NCBI GenBank assembly: GCA_907163345.1
Contig: CAJQUN010001145.1
Location: 1 to 64,000 of the forward strand
DNA length: 64,000 nt
Source: Haberlea rhodopensis
Lineage: Eukaryota; Streptophyta; Magnoliopsida; Lamiales; Gesneriaceae
Direction of reading: 5' to 3'
The position numbers and the translations under genes are program-made. Positions within the stretch are counted from its first letter, which is position 1. Each line of letters opens with the position of its first letter. Below, piece by piece: positions 12,995 to 23,633 of the stretch. Below the pieces are notes generated by a model. The model was not told where the DNA came from. It saw only the letters and a program-made list of their open reading frames with translations, and ran no database searches.

Positions 12995-13740
12995 GATAAG
13001 AATGACAATATTCCATCAGGTTGTGTTTTGAAATTGGTATTCATAGCAGGCTTTCTATTGGTTTGTGCAAGAATTGTTTCGCATTACTAACTTAAAATAT
13101 TTTCATGAAATATCATTATTAGTTGGCTGCAGCAGCCTTGTTGTAGTGAAAAGAATGGTTTAGTTTTCGTAACATGTTTGTTTGAGAATTATCCCACTGT
13201 TAGCTCATGTGGTGAAACATACAACGATTTGTGATAAATTATACGAAAAACATAATAGAAAAAACAACACAAAGATTTATTCTGGTTTCTCGATATGTTA
13301 CACTCATTTCCTTAACAAATCTCGTGCTAATCAATGTAATCAATATTTGCTTTTTTTGATGCCGTCCCTCGGTGGTAGTGTCTGGAGGCAATCCAACCAT
13401 CAATTCCCCTCCATGTTGGAATATTCCATATGGTGGGGTGGATTGGTCCAAAGGACAGCCCCTTAGACCAATATCAAAAGAACCATTAATTGGTAAAATA
13501 TTTTATATAAAATAGGCCATTCATGCACACATACGTGCACATAAGCACTAGTATATACATGATTTGTTCATCATAAGAACCTACATAAAAGAAATTGCCA
13601 ATAGAATTTGCACTCCATTTTATAATATATAGACTCTCCATTTTATACATAAAATTTATTTTATAGAAGTGAATTGTATGCTACATTAAATAGGCTTGAT
13701 ACATGATTTGTTAGTTTGTTAGTCCTCAACAAATTCTATT
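12995..13740. other. DUF538 3' flank and spacer
   Basis: The presumed 3' untranslated region (13000-13200) is followed by AT-rich spacer with no supported gene. An open frame at 13182-13466 has no recognisable domain and sits in low-complexity sequence. Confidence 0.4.
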
Positions 13741-14124
13741 TAGGGATGTTCATTAGTTCGGTTTTGAACCGAAATCGAACCTAATTTCAGTTCCGAAATT
13801 TTAAAAACCAAAATTGTTTGGTTCGGTTTTAACCAAACTTTTTTGGTTAAGTCGTTTTTTTTTTGAATTAGATGATTAGTTCTGAATTTCTAATATTATT
13901 TTGAAGCTATTTATTCAAGAAAAGTCGAGTTTATTACGAGTTCTGATTCATCAGATCAGGAGTGAAAACATTAAAAAAATTAAACCATTAAAAAATTAAT
14001 TTTTGAAAAATCGATTTTCTGTTCGGTTTGGTTAATCAAATTCTGTATCCGAAAACGAATTTTTTTAAAATCGAAAATCGAACAGAATTTTTCGGTTTGA
14101 CCGGTTAACCGGTGCACACCCCTA
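13741..14124. mobile_element. hAT-like MITE, 384 bp
   Basis: The left end TAGGGATGTTCATTAGTTCG and the right end (inward: TAGGGGTGTGCACCGGTT) are imperfect inverted repeats. The subterminal parts are palindromic around GGTTTTGAACCG / CGGTTAACCGG. No transposase frame is present and no clean target duplication remains, so it is an old copy. It lies about 300 bp upstream of the MinE start codon, next to the probable promoter. Confidence 0.6.
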
Positions 14125-14244
14125 ATTTCATCCACCGATTAATATATTTACATATAATTATTATTATCGATTTAAATGAATAGATTTCCGCTAGTAATTT
14201 GCTTTGGTGACATTTAGCTAAGCTTTGATTTGTAAGGAGAAATC

Positions 14245-14252
14245 TATAAATA
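14245..14252 (+). promoter_or_regulatory. Candidate TATA box of the MinE gene
   Basis: TATAAATA lies 197 bases upstream of the MinE start codon. That would give a 5' untranslated region of roughly 170 bases. No other TATA-like motif in the 200 bases before the start fits as well. This is inference from position only. Confidence 0.4.
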
Positions 14253-14448
14253 AACATTTAATGAAATTAGTGCTGGTCCACGTCAACAGTGCCTTTACAA
14301 AGTGACTTAACTTAACCTAAACGACGTCACATTAAGCAACTACTCTGGCAGTGAAGGCTGAATAGGACCTGAAATCACCGAGCCAACCCTTTTCAACAAA
14401 CTTTTTCTCCATTGAAGAGTTTGCTTAAACTCGGAAATCAATAAGCAA

Positions 14449-17400
14449 ATGGCGATTTCTGGTGATATTATGGTTTCTGCAGCTCTGAGTTCTTACAAGT
14501 TCAATTCTCTTCGCGCTTCCACGCATTTTCCGCCTAGTAAGGTTTGTTTCAGCTCTCAGCTATCTCAAATTTGACGCATGTCAAGGAATTTTCTAGTCAT
14601 TTCTGGCTAGGGGATATGATTTTTTCAATAATGTGTTTTGGGGTTTTGTTTGGAAACTCCATGGCGACAATTGTTTTTTTTGTTTTTGAAGTAACAATTG
14701 TTTTTCCGAGAAACTTAGTTTATTATGTGTTAGCAATAGCATTATCAGTATGCACTTGTTTACCGAGGTTGCAAGCATGGTCCGCCGAAACGGTCTCAGA
14801 GTCTATATTGTTTGCCTAAACTGTTGGCTTAATGAAATGTTGATCGCTGATTTTTAGAAAAAAAAAAGGGAATACAATATTGGAAAAATACTCTGTTGGC
14901 GGTTTTCGTTTAAAACATTGTGTTGCACTACTTCTCCCTTTACAACCTGGAACTTTGTATCGGTGGCCACCAAGTCTGTTCTGGAACTGTTTGGCAGCCG
15001 CCACGCGAACCATAGTTGTTTTAAGGCTCAATTGTATATTGATTGTTGTGAAGAATTTGCTTTGATACGACTAGGGTGTAGTATATAAGTTGTGTTGGTG
15101 TATTTTTATCCGAAATCAAGTTTATTGCCTTTTGGCTCCTTTTTTCTACGTTGTTTGATGATATTCATGTTTGAATTTTGACTTTTTTGATGCATTTCTA
15201 ACACCACCGAAAGAGGATATACGGTGATAGCTGCCCATGATGTATGTTTAGGTTGATATGAAAAAACTATAGCCTCTCTCTCTTTTGCATTTTATGTCTC
15301 CACTATAACATGTCTTGTCATAGTTTTTTTTTCTCCCACTTAATCTTTCAGTTCTGTATCCACATATCTAAAATATTAATCTTCCAAATTCCCTGTGGAT
15401 TGTCTCTGGAAAGATCCAAATCATGTTGATGCCATGTTATACTGTCTATGACATAAGTCCACTCACTGCCACTGTTCTTGATGACAAACTGAGAGGACGT
15501 GAATTTGGATGGTAAAATCTTGTTCTTCCATTCATTCATATACGGTAAATTTATGATACAAAATACAAGATGATAATCAGGAAATTAACAAACTAATTAC
15601 ATTAACTATATACAAGAGTAATGGCATAAAATGAGGAATCATTGATTCCTATAATTGTGCTGACTAATGGCGTGAAATGAGGAATCATTGTGCTGACATT
15701 TATACTTGTAACACCTGAGCTATGCATATATTGGAATGCAGGTCTGGGGTAATCAGTAGCGTGATCTATTTTAATGTAAAATGAACTGTATGTCCTGTTT
15801 CAATATACTAGTACGTAGCACGTGCTTCGCACGCAGAGCCATATTTTGTACCTCATTATTGTTGTTATTATTTTTAGTTAATTCAATTAGTAATTAGGAT
15901 GTATAATTTGAATTTAGAGAACTTATATCAGTAGTTATAGATTTTAATACATTAATAATTTAGTTTAGTTAATTTTATTATAATATTTCATAGAATTAAT
16001 TGAGGTATGTGGGTTCCTCTTTTATTCGTATACCATGCCACTTCTTACTTTAATTTTTATATCAAATAATTTAGCCTATAAATTTATTCTAATTATCTAA
16101 ATGACATTGTTCTAACTTAGTTAACATATTTATTTATTATGTTTATTGTTAAACACTTATCATTTTATTATATTTTTATTTTTATTATTATTTAATTCAA
16201 TTAGTAAATAGGATCTATAATATAAGATAATAACATTGTAACTTAAAAGTGATTTAATATGGAAAATGAAGAGGTGTGAGAATTTATATTAATAGTTATA
16301 TATTAAAATACATTTATTTTGTTATAATATTTCTTAATTATTATGTTTATTGTTATATTTTTTACTACTATACTACTGCTACTGTTGTTGTTGTTGTTGT
16401 TATTATTATTATTATTATTATTTAGGATTCACAATTTGAATTGTCTTGACTTACTTAACATATCTAATTATTATGCTGTATTTTTAACACTTAGTATATT
16501 TTATTTTATTATTTTTACTATTATTAATATTTTTAATAATTAGTAATTATGATGTACTAATTAAGAAAATAATCTTGTAAATTCAAAGTGTGGAAGATAA
16601 AGAGGTGAAAATTTATATTATAGATTTTAATACATTATTAATTAATAACTAAATGAATGTTAATAACTCTACTATTCATTTTCCCTTTATGTCCATTGTT
16701 AATATTATGAATTTACAATTATATCCCTATGAATTTTTTATTTGTGTAAGAAAGTATAGAAAAAAGGGCAAAGTTGTTAAATCACAATGAAAAACTTTGC
16801 CCTTTGATCCACACTTCCCTTTGATCCATACTTTTATAGGAGTATAGATTGAAAAACATTCCCAAAGATCCACACTTTTATAGGCTTATTATAGGGTTAA
16901 TTTAATAATTAGTGTAAATTCAATGTGTGGAAAATGAAGAGGTGAGAATTTATATTATAGATTTTAAGACATATATTATAGATTTTAAGACATTATTAAT
17001 TAATAACTAAATGAATGTTAATAACTCTACTATTCATGTCTCTTTTATGTCCCTTGTTAGTATTATGAATTTACAATTATATCCCTATGAATTTTTTATT
17101 TGTGTAAGAAAGTATAGGAAAAAATGGCAAAGTTGTTATGATACAAGTTTATGAAAATTATGTATATGTATGATATCGATTGTCCCCCACTTGCTGAGTG
17201 TTTTCCAAAGCACTCAACCCCTTACTCTACATCCCCAGATAAAGCTGAAGAAGAATTAGAGCAAGAAGAAGAGCACCAATTTTGGGGTTGGTGAATCAAG
17301 TCCGCTGCGTAGTTCAAGATTTTATGTTTTAAAGTTTTCCAAGTTTTAAGACAATTTTAATTATTCAGTTGTTAAGTTTTAGTTTCACGTTTTTAATTCA

Positions 17401-18756
17401 GTTGTACAGACAATGATTTCTTTATTTATGGAATATAGACTGGTTTTCAGTTGTTATGATATTACGAGGCTTATTGGTTTCCTAGTTGTAATGGAAATCA
17501 ATGCCGGTGTTATTGACCCCGGTCTCGGGGCGTGACAATATCCCTATGAATTTTTTATTTGTGTAAGAAAGTATAGGAAAAAAGGGCAAAGTTGTTAAAT
17601 CACAATGAAAAACTTTATAGAAAAAAAGGGCAAAGTTGTTAAATCACAATGAAAAACTTTGCCCTTTGATCCACACTTTTATAGGAGTATAGATATAGAT
17701 ATAGATAGAGATAGATATGAGTCAAAACATAAAATATACCATTTGTATAAGCAAAAATTTGCACAATAAGTTGCCGTGTGAAAATGGGATTGTCATTGCG
17801 TGACTGAATGTTTTGCACTGAAGTTAGGTTTGATGCTTCATACTTGTATCATTATGAAAGATTTCTACCCATTTCATGTTGAAAGCAGACTCACCATATT
17901 TCAGGTTCGAGATAGTTAACTTAACTGAATGAAAGACCATGGCTTAACTGAATGAAAGACCATGGCTTCTGATCAAATATTCAAATCTATTAGGCTATTA
18001 GCTGGTGCTTTATGCTTACTATATTCCGTGATTTTCTATCTAAGCAACGTTTATACCTTGTTTCATGGAGTGTATATGTTTGGTTTTGATAGTGTTGCAT
18101 TATTATCTGTATCTGTATATTGAGCATATTTGTCGCAAAGGTACTTACGTGCGATATTGTAGGTGGATTGCAGTGTGTTCTTAAATGCCACATCCAATGT
18201 TTCTCGCTCAGCACTTGATGCCCGCGGCCCTTGTTGTCATTCTAAACATCCGCTTGGAATTTTCCCAGAATACAAGATTTCCAAAAATCCTATCAGCGAG
18301 GAATTGGAGAGCTTCCTCCTCGGTGCTATTAATCTCAACTTCTTCGAGCGTATAAACTTGGCCTGGAAGATAATTTTTCCATCACCTACATCAAGAAAGA
18401 ATTCAAATGCCAAAATTGCTAAGCAACGTCTCAAGATGATTCTTTTCTCCGATAGATGTGACGTCAGTGAAGTGGCAAAACAGAAGATTGTGAGCAATGT
18501 TGTAAGTGCGCTATCTGATTTTGTCGAGATAGAATCACAGGACAAAGTTCAGCTCAGTGTGTCAACAGATCCAGATCATGGCACCATTTATTCAGTCACT
18601 GTGCCTGTTAGAAGGGTGAGATCGGAGTATCAAATGGATGATGAATCTGGGATGATAACAAATATCGAGTACAAAGAGACTGGAGAAAGTTCTTCTGTTG
18701 ATGTCAAGTTTGATTTCTATATCCCTAATGACAAACTCCAAGATTTTAGTGTGTAA
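14449..18756 (+). CDS. MINE1: Chloroplast division site determinant MinE, 228 aa, two exons
   Basis: Exon 1 is 14449-14541 (31 codons) and exon 2 is 18163-18756 (197 codons including the join). The intron is 3621 bp, begins GTTTG, ends TGTAG, and the frame is kept. Exon 1 (MAISGDIMVSAAL..., rich in S and A) looks like the start of a chloroplast transit peptide. The conserved region follows: FFERINLAWKIIFPSP, the anti-MinCD helix region NAKIAKQRLKMILFSDRCD, and the topological specificity domain with LSDFVEIESQDKVQLSVST and YSVTVPVRR. Total length matches the ~229-residue Arabidopsis protein. In plastids MinE works with MinD to keep the FtsZ ring at mid-chloroplast. The intron is unusually large because it carries a non-autonomous Helitron with an LTR fragment inside. 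Exon 2 is repeated intact 10,525 bp downstream. The gene itself appears whole. Confidence 0.94.
16764..17662. repeat. Repeated GGGCAAAG...CTTTGCCC hairpin units and local tandem copies
   Basis: The unit GGGCAAAGTTGTT...AAAACTTTGCCC forms a short hairpin and appears at about 16764-16803 and 17632-17664, with a partial copy at 17585-17620. Around them a longer block with TCCCTATGAATTTTTTATTT and TGTGTAAGAAAGTATAG is present three times (near 16725, 17085, 17543). The block ATGAATGTTAATAACTCTAC is present twice. These look like subterminal repeats of the surrounding Helitron that expanded locally. Confidence 0.6.
17181..17537 (+). mobile_element. LTR-like fragment ending ...GGGGCGTGACA
   Basis: The sequence runs from TGTCCCCCACTTGCTGAGTG to CGGTCTCGGGGCGTGACA, giving the TGTC...GACA ends of an LTR, and is embedded in the repeat block of the Helitron. 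No perfect 5-bp target duplication was found. No coding domain is present. The upstream breakpoint of the 6.2-kb segmental duplication falls inside it, at 17436. Confidence 0.45.
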
Positions 18757-19875
18757 AATCAGGTGACCCTTAGCCTCACTTGTGTGACACGTTTTTGGAG
18801 GTAAAGTTGAATTTCGCATCTTTGTTTACTTGTTTAAATTTTAATTATTATTTTCAATTTTCTCATCTTATAAAAGTTAGAATATGATTTCATAAAGCAA
18901 TTAAGTATGACTAAGCCAAGTAAATTATTGAGCTAAACTAAGGGTGGGCTATTTGGGGATTATGAGCAATATTTGTTAATAGCATCAAAGCCACATGTCA
19001 CTCGTTGAAGGCCCTTGCGTTCTCATAAGCGAGTCATGAAGTCTCGAGTTTGAGACCTCCCTCCCCCTCCTCACAGTGTAGGATTCGGGGAAAAAAAAGC
19101 CACACGTCACTCACACGCTTGGGTAATGTGGATGAGTTTGATTTGTTCAATAGCAATCTAATGATGAAATCTGATCCATCCACCTATGTCACCCTTGAAT
19201 GTACAATATATGTTGCTATCCAACATATCTCTGATTGCCCACAAATGCATCCACAGGGCGAATCTAGGTATTTGATTGAGGTGAGCAAAGTTAATTACAT
19301 AAAAATTAATTAAAAGTTCGTGATAAACACCGACTTTAAAGATTGTTTGTAAAAAAAACATTAGGTAATAATTATAATGTGATTATTTCAAGAAATGGAG
19401 TTGCTTGATTTCAAGAAATAATATACTTATCGAATTTAATTTTAATAATACAATTATTATAATGCTCGGTTGATTGATATTCAAGGAAGAGACTTGCTCA
19501 ATTTCAAGAAAAATGAGAGCATGTTCTTTACATATTTAAGAAACTCATTCTTTTCTAGGAGAAAGCTATAAGAGTACAGATTTGACGAGAGTACTTTATG
19601 GTGATAGGTTTCTGGTAGTTTATTGTTATTTTATATTTGTCCATTTGGTGAATTATAACTTATTACACTGCTAAGTGTTATTTCGGATTTAAAATAGCGG
19701 AATAATAAATCTGCATTATTTCATATCGAGAAATCATCTATTTTAGCAACAATAAAATTCATAGTCCAATGTCTTTAAATTGCTACTAACAAAATACATA
19801 TAAGAATAAATACACACATGCCTGCTTTCAACAAGATCCGAATTGGATTTTTTTAAACTGCTACTAACAAAATAT
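18757..19875 (+). other. MinE 3' flank and spacer (copy A)
   Basis: The 3' untranslated region is presumed to start at 18757. A possible SINE-like piece lies at 18990-19100 (B-box-like GAGTTTGAGACC followed by an A-run). A phrase ending CACACATGCCTGCTTTCAACAA and CTGCTACTAACAAAATA occurs as a partial tandem repeat just before the MULE. No further gene was seen. The same content is repeated in copy B (29282-30400). Confidence 0.5.
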
Positions 19876-20845
19876 GGGTTTTTTAACTAAATATTCGATT
19901 TTCGAAAATAATTTAACAATTTAACCGATTTTTTTTTTTTATTATCAAACTAACCTAAGCCGCCATGTTAGATGGCGACTTCAATTGAAGTCGCCATCTG
20001 ACATGGCGACTTTAACAAAAAATTTTTTTTTTTATGATATCGCCATCTGAGTTGGCGACATCAATATAATTTATTGATGTCGCCATCTCAGTTGGCGACA
20101 TCTATTTAATTTATATGGATGTCGCCATCTGAGATGGCAACACCAGATGGCCACATCCATATAAATTATATTGATGTCGCCAACTCAGTTGGCGACATCA
20201 ATAATATTTATTGGTGTCGCCATCTCAGATGGCGACACCAATGAATTTTAACCTAAAAACAACACGCCGCCGCACCATTCTCATTTTCTTCTTCTTTGTT
20301 TCTTCTTCGTTCTTCAGCAAAATTCTCCGCCGCAAATTCTTTCGTCCGTTCGTTCTCAAATTTTCTTCCTAACATTTCTGCAAAAATCAAGCTATTTCCA
20401 AAATATTTAAGGTAAGCTTTTTAATTTTGTTATTTGTGTATCGTAGATAAATTATGATTTTAATATATGTAGTGGGAGTATATTACTTGTTGGAGTATAT
20501 TTTTGTGATGTGAAATATTAAAATTTAAGTTGACGAAGATGGAGGCGGCGGCCGGCGGTGGTGGCCGGCGGCGGCGTCGGCCGGCGGCGGCGGTGGCAGG
20601 TGGTGGGCGGCGGCGGTGGGCGACGGACGGGTTGTTTTTGTAATGTTGAGTTTAATGTTGTTAATTTTTGTATTATATTTCAGGATGGATCAAATGAGAC
20701 AACCAGGCCCGGTTGACACACATCTTTTGTCGTTGCAGTCTACACATCGATCTGAGGATGTATGGGCAGGTGATATGGATAGTATACTTCGTGTGAGAAA
20801 CCCAGATAGCTATTTTTGGGATATGTGTCCATTAGATATACGTGT
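19876..20845 (+). mobile_element. Left end of the MULE (copy A), truncated, with PMD 5' part
   Basis: This is the duplicate of 30401-31369. It holds the terminal inverted repeat beginning GGGTTTTTTAACTAAATATT, the left palindrome array (19959-20246), a probable 5' untranslated exon, the GC-rich GGCGGC tract (20540-20635) and the first 161 coding bases of the PMD gene (start codon 20685). A 3' LTR begins at 20846. In this copy the rest of the gene and the right MULE end are missing, so no functional PMD protein can be made from it; the frame ends at a stop 16 bases inside the LTR. Confidence 0.85.
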
Positions 20846-23633
20846 TGTGAGGGCCCGATCCTAATGTGGTGTTTAATTAACATATAATGATTAATTTGCG
20901 TAAACAGCGGAAGATTTATTTCAAATGTCTTGTCAAACGGCCCTAAAAATTTTTCGCTTTTAGGTGATACATATATACTGATACTGAAAATATATAATTC
21001 CAGTTTCAAATTTAACATTGATCATCACATAATTACCAAGTATAACATCAACCGTTAGTAGCATAATTAAAATACAGATACTCGGGGCATACCCCGGTAA
21101 ATTTAAAACAGAAGTCAAAATACTCTAACAACTACTGGGACTCAAAACATAAAGCATAACCTGAGCTCGCTCTCAAGGAGCTCCGGTATTCATCGATGCT
21201 TAACCTCGAGCATCCGCAGTACGTCTACCTGTACCACCTGCCATGCCCATACAACAAAGACATGACAGCCCCCCGCGAAGGGGGTCAGAACCCAGTACGA
21301 GAAATAAATAGAATCACGTCAAGAATGACAAAGTATCATGCAATGCATACCATGTATGAATGCGATGTATGAATGGGTACAAAGAATCGAATCTCAAGAT
21401 ACCAAATCGGAGTCCAAAGGAAGGTATCATCAAATCATCAAAGCTCGAGCAGAGGGTGACAGTATACGTACATTGCGCTAGGAAAACTCATCCTATGTAC
21501 GTTACTGCATCCAGCCCTCGTGTCTAGGTCGAGTCGCACCTGCACGTGACTACAGTTACTACCTATACTGCCTGTCATCGCCATGCTCGTCGTACCCGAC
21601 ACTCAGAGTAAGTCAACTCAGTCAAATCATGGATATCAAAGGAATGATAGATCAATATGATATGCCCATGAATCATTTATGCATCAAATGACATATGCAA
21701 CTCAATATATCATGCAATCTCATGTGAAAGTATATACAAATCATGTAATTTCACATATCATGTAATCCAAGATATTCATCATGTCATATAGTCACATAAG
21801 AATCATATAGTGACAAATAAGTCATATAAATCAAATAATGACAAGGTCATACAGTAGTATCATTACACGCCTTTGCCAGACGTCATGATAAAACTCATTT
21901 CAACGTACCTCGACCCAAGCTAATCTACCGAGACTTCTCGAGTCAACACCGGAATCTATTAACCTGGTCATAACAGTTCCAAATACAACATAATGTCACA
22001 TACTAGTCTTAAACTTATCAAAATAAAACTCAAACTTAGACCCAAAACCAATTCTCTAAATTTCAGTCTGCGCAACTGTAGAGATCGGCTCATAACTTGT
22101 CCGATACCTAATAAACTCATATGGGTCCAATTTATTTTCAAAGCTAACTCAAACATGAACATTTCATCAGTTCAACTCATCTTCAAATTCGTTCATTTAG
22201 CCTAGGTAAAATGGCCAAGGACAATCTGCTAGAAAAACAGGACAATTTACCAAATTTCAGCTTGACCCAATTTTGTATAAAATTCATATTAAATTCATAT
22301 GATGTCCAAATGACTTGAGGCTAGTGGGGAAATCACGAAAACTCAAAGTACTACAGTTCATATTTGAAGTCCAGAAGCTAGTTCGGTCATCTAGAGGCAC
22401 ATGCAAAGCAAAGTATGCCAGATTTAAAAATACTCATATTCTGTTTTGACAGAGTGAGCGGTTCTAGGGAAAATTGCATATCTTACACATGGAAACTCCA
22501 AAACATGTAAGGCCAGTTTCTAATGCAATATAACCCAACATAAAACAAAACATCTCTTATGAGCTTTAAGCTAAACAATTCATCTTCATGTACATTATGT
22601 GAAAAACGTACAGCCTAAAAACTCGTATATCCCCTGCTTCCAGATTGTATAGTTGCTGGTAAAATTATCATAATTCTTTCATATGAGCTCCAAATTGAGT
22701 GAGGCCAATTTCAAATGCAAGATAACCTCGAATACTACAATACTTATTAGAGCCTAAAAATTCATATTCGTAGCCATTTATTCCCAAAAATACGAATAAC
22801 AAAATGCATGAAACTCGCATGCAGTGAATTTCCAGATTTGACACATGTTGGTAGAACGACCATAACTTTTCCATCTTAAATCCAAATTAGCTGATTTCGG
22901 TGGACAGTTAAAGCTAACACATAATACTACAACTTGTTATAAGAGCTATAGTTTCCAATTCGAAACGTAACTATGCTAAAAACGCGAAATATCAGACGGT
23001 TTATGCACTGGTTTTAGCAGACTACAATTGACAGCAACTTCTTCATGAATGAACACCATGGTTCGACCCTCAATCCTACATGCATGTTGATAAAACTCAA
23101 GGATGATGATATACCTTCATTTATCTTCAATATTTGAAGCTTGATCATCCACAAAACCAAGCCAAGATCGAAAATCCTTCCCCAATCTGCTGCTACTCGA
23201 ATTATTTCTTCAATGTTGTTTCAAACTTGACTTTTCTTGGTGGGTTCTTCTTTCCTAACCTTGAAGCTTCCAAATCCACCATTGCATGTGGATTTAGACA
23301 ATTTTTCAAGAAAAAATGGAAGGAGAATTTCGAATTTACAAGGGAGGATAAGAGTGGATTTTGGGTTGAAGAATGATGAAGATGGGTCTTGAAAAAATGA
23401 AAAGTGGAGTGCATGTCTTGCAACAATGAGGTGGCCGATGATTCCATGGCCTTTTTGTATTTGTTTTTTAATTATTTTATGCATGTATAATTATTGTATA
23501 TTTTGATGTATTTTATCCAAAAAGACTACAAGGCATTGTTGTCCGGAACACTTTAATTCAAAGTCTGTACTTTTAATTATCCGGGTTTGCTTAAACATCA
23601 TTAATCCGGATTAATTAGCATCGGGGCCTTACA
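20846..23633 (-). mobile_element. 3' LTR of a Ty3/gypsy element (copy A), 2788 bp
   Basis: On the plus strand it runs TGTGAGGGCCCGATCC ... CGGGGCCTTACA, that is TG...CA with short inverted ends. The element is on the minus strand: immediately to the right (minus-strand upstream) lies the end of the pol gene, TTCGAGGACGAAAT followed by a purine-rich AAGAGGGGAAGAAG tract, the usual junction of Ty3/gypsy pol, polypurine tract and 3' LTR. CGTGT (20841-20845) precedes it. The sequence is nearly identical to the solo LTR at 31370-34159. Confidence 0.88.

Larger units (their letters stand above)
15808..17715 (-). mobile_element. Non-autonomous Helitron in the MinE intron, ~1.9 kb
   Basis: Read on the minus strand, the 3' end has a CGTGC-GAA-GCACG hairpin followed ten bases later by CTAG, with a flanking T. 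This is the classical Helitron 3' terminus (plus strand CTAG at 15808-15811 after an A). The 5' end is taken as TCTATCTCTATCTATATC (plus strand ending at about 17715), which begins with TC and is followed on the plus strand by T, as expected for insertion at AT. The interior is AT-rich with (TTG)n/(TTA)n runs near 16383-16425 and no Rep-helicase frame. The exact 5' boundary is less certain because of the simple repeat. Confidence 0.65.
17436..23633 (+). repeat. Segmental duplication, copy A (6.2 kb)
   Basis: This segment is repeated almost base for base at 27961-34159 in the same orientation. The offset is 10,525 at the left, 10,524 after a one-base difference in a T-run near 20030, and 10,526 after a two-base GT difference near 21020. 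Apart from these, only isolated changes were noticed (position 17445 against 27970, and GGCC against GGTC near the right end). The copy contains the last MinE exon, the left end of the MULE with the first part of the PMD gene, and a full LTR. Its right limit is simply where the LTR ends: retrotransposon interior follows here, whereas the PMD gene resumes in copy B. Confidence 0.97.

Noticed and set aside
16343..16543. Leucine-run membrane protein frame
   Set aside because: It is produced by (TTG)n/(TTA)n microsatellites inside the Helitron.
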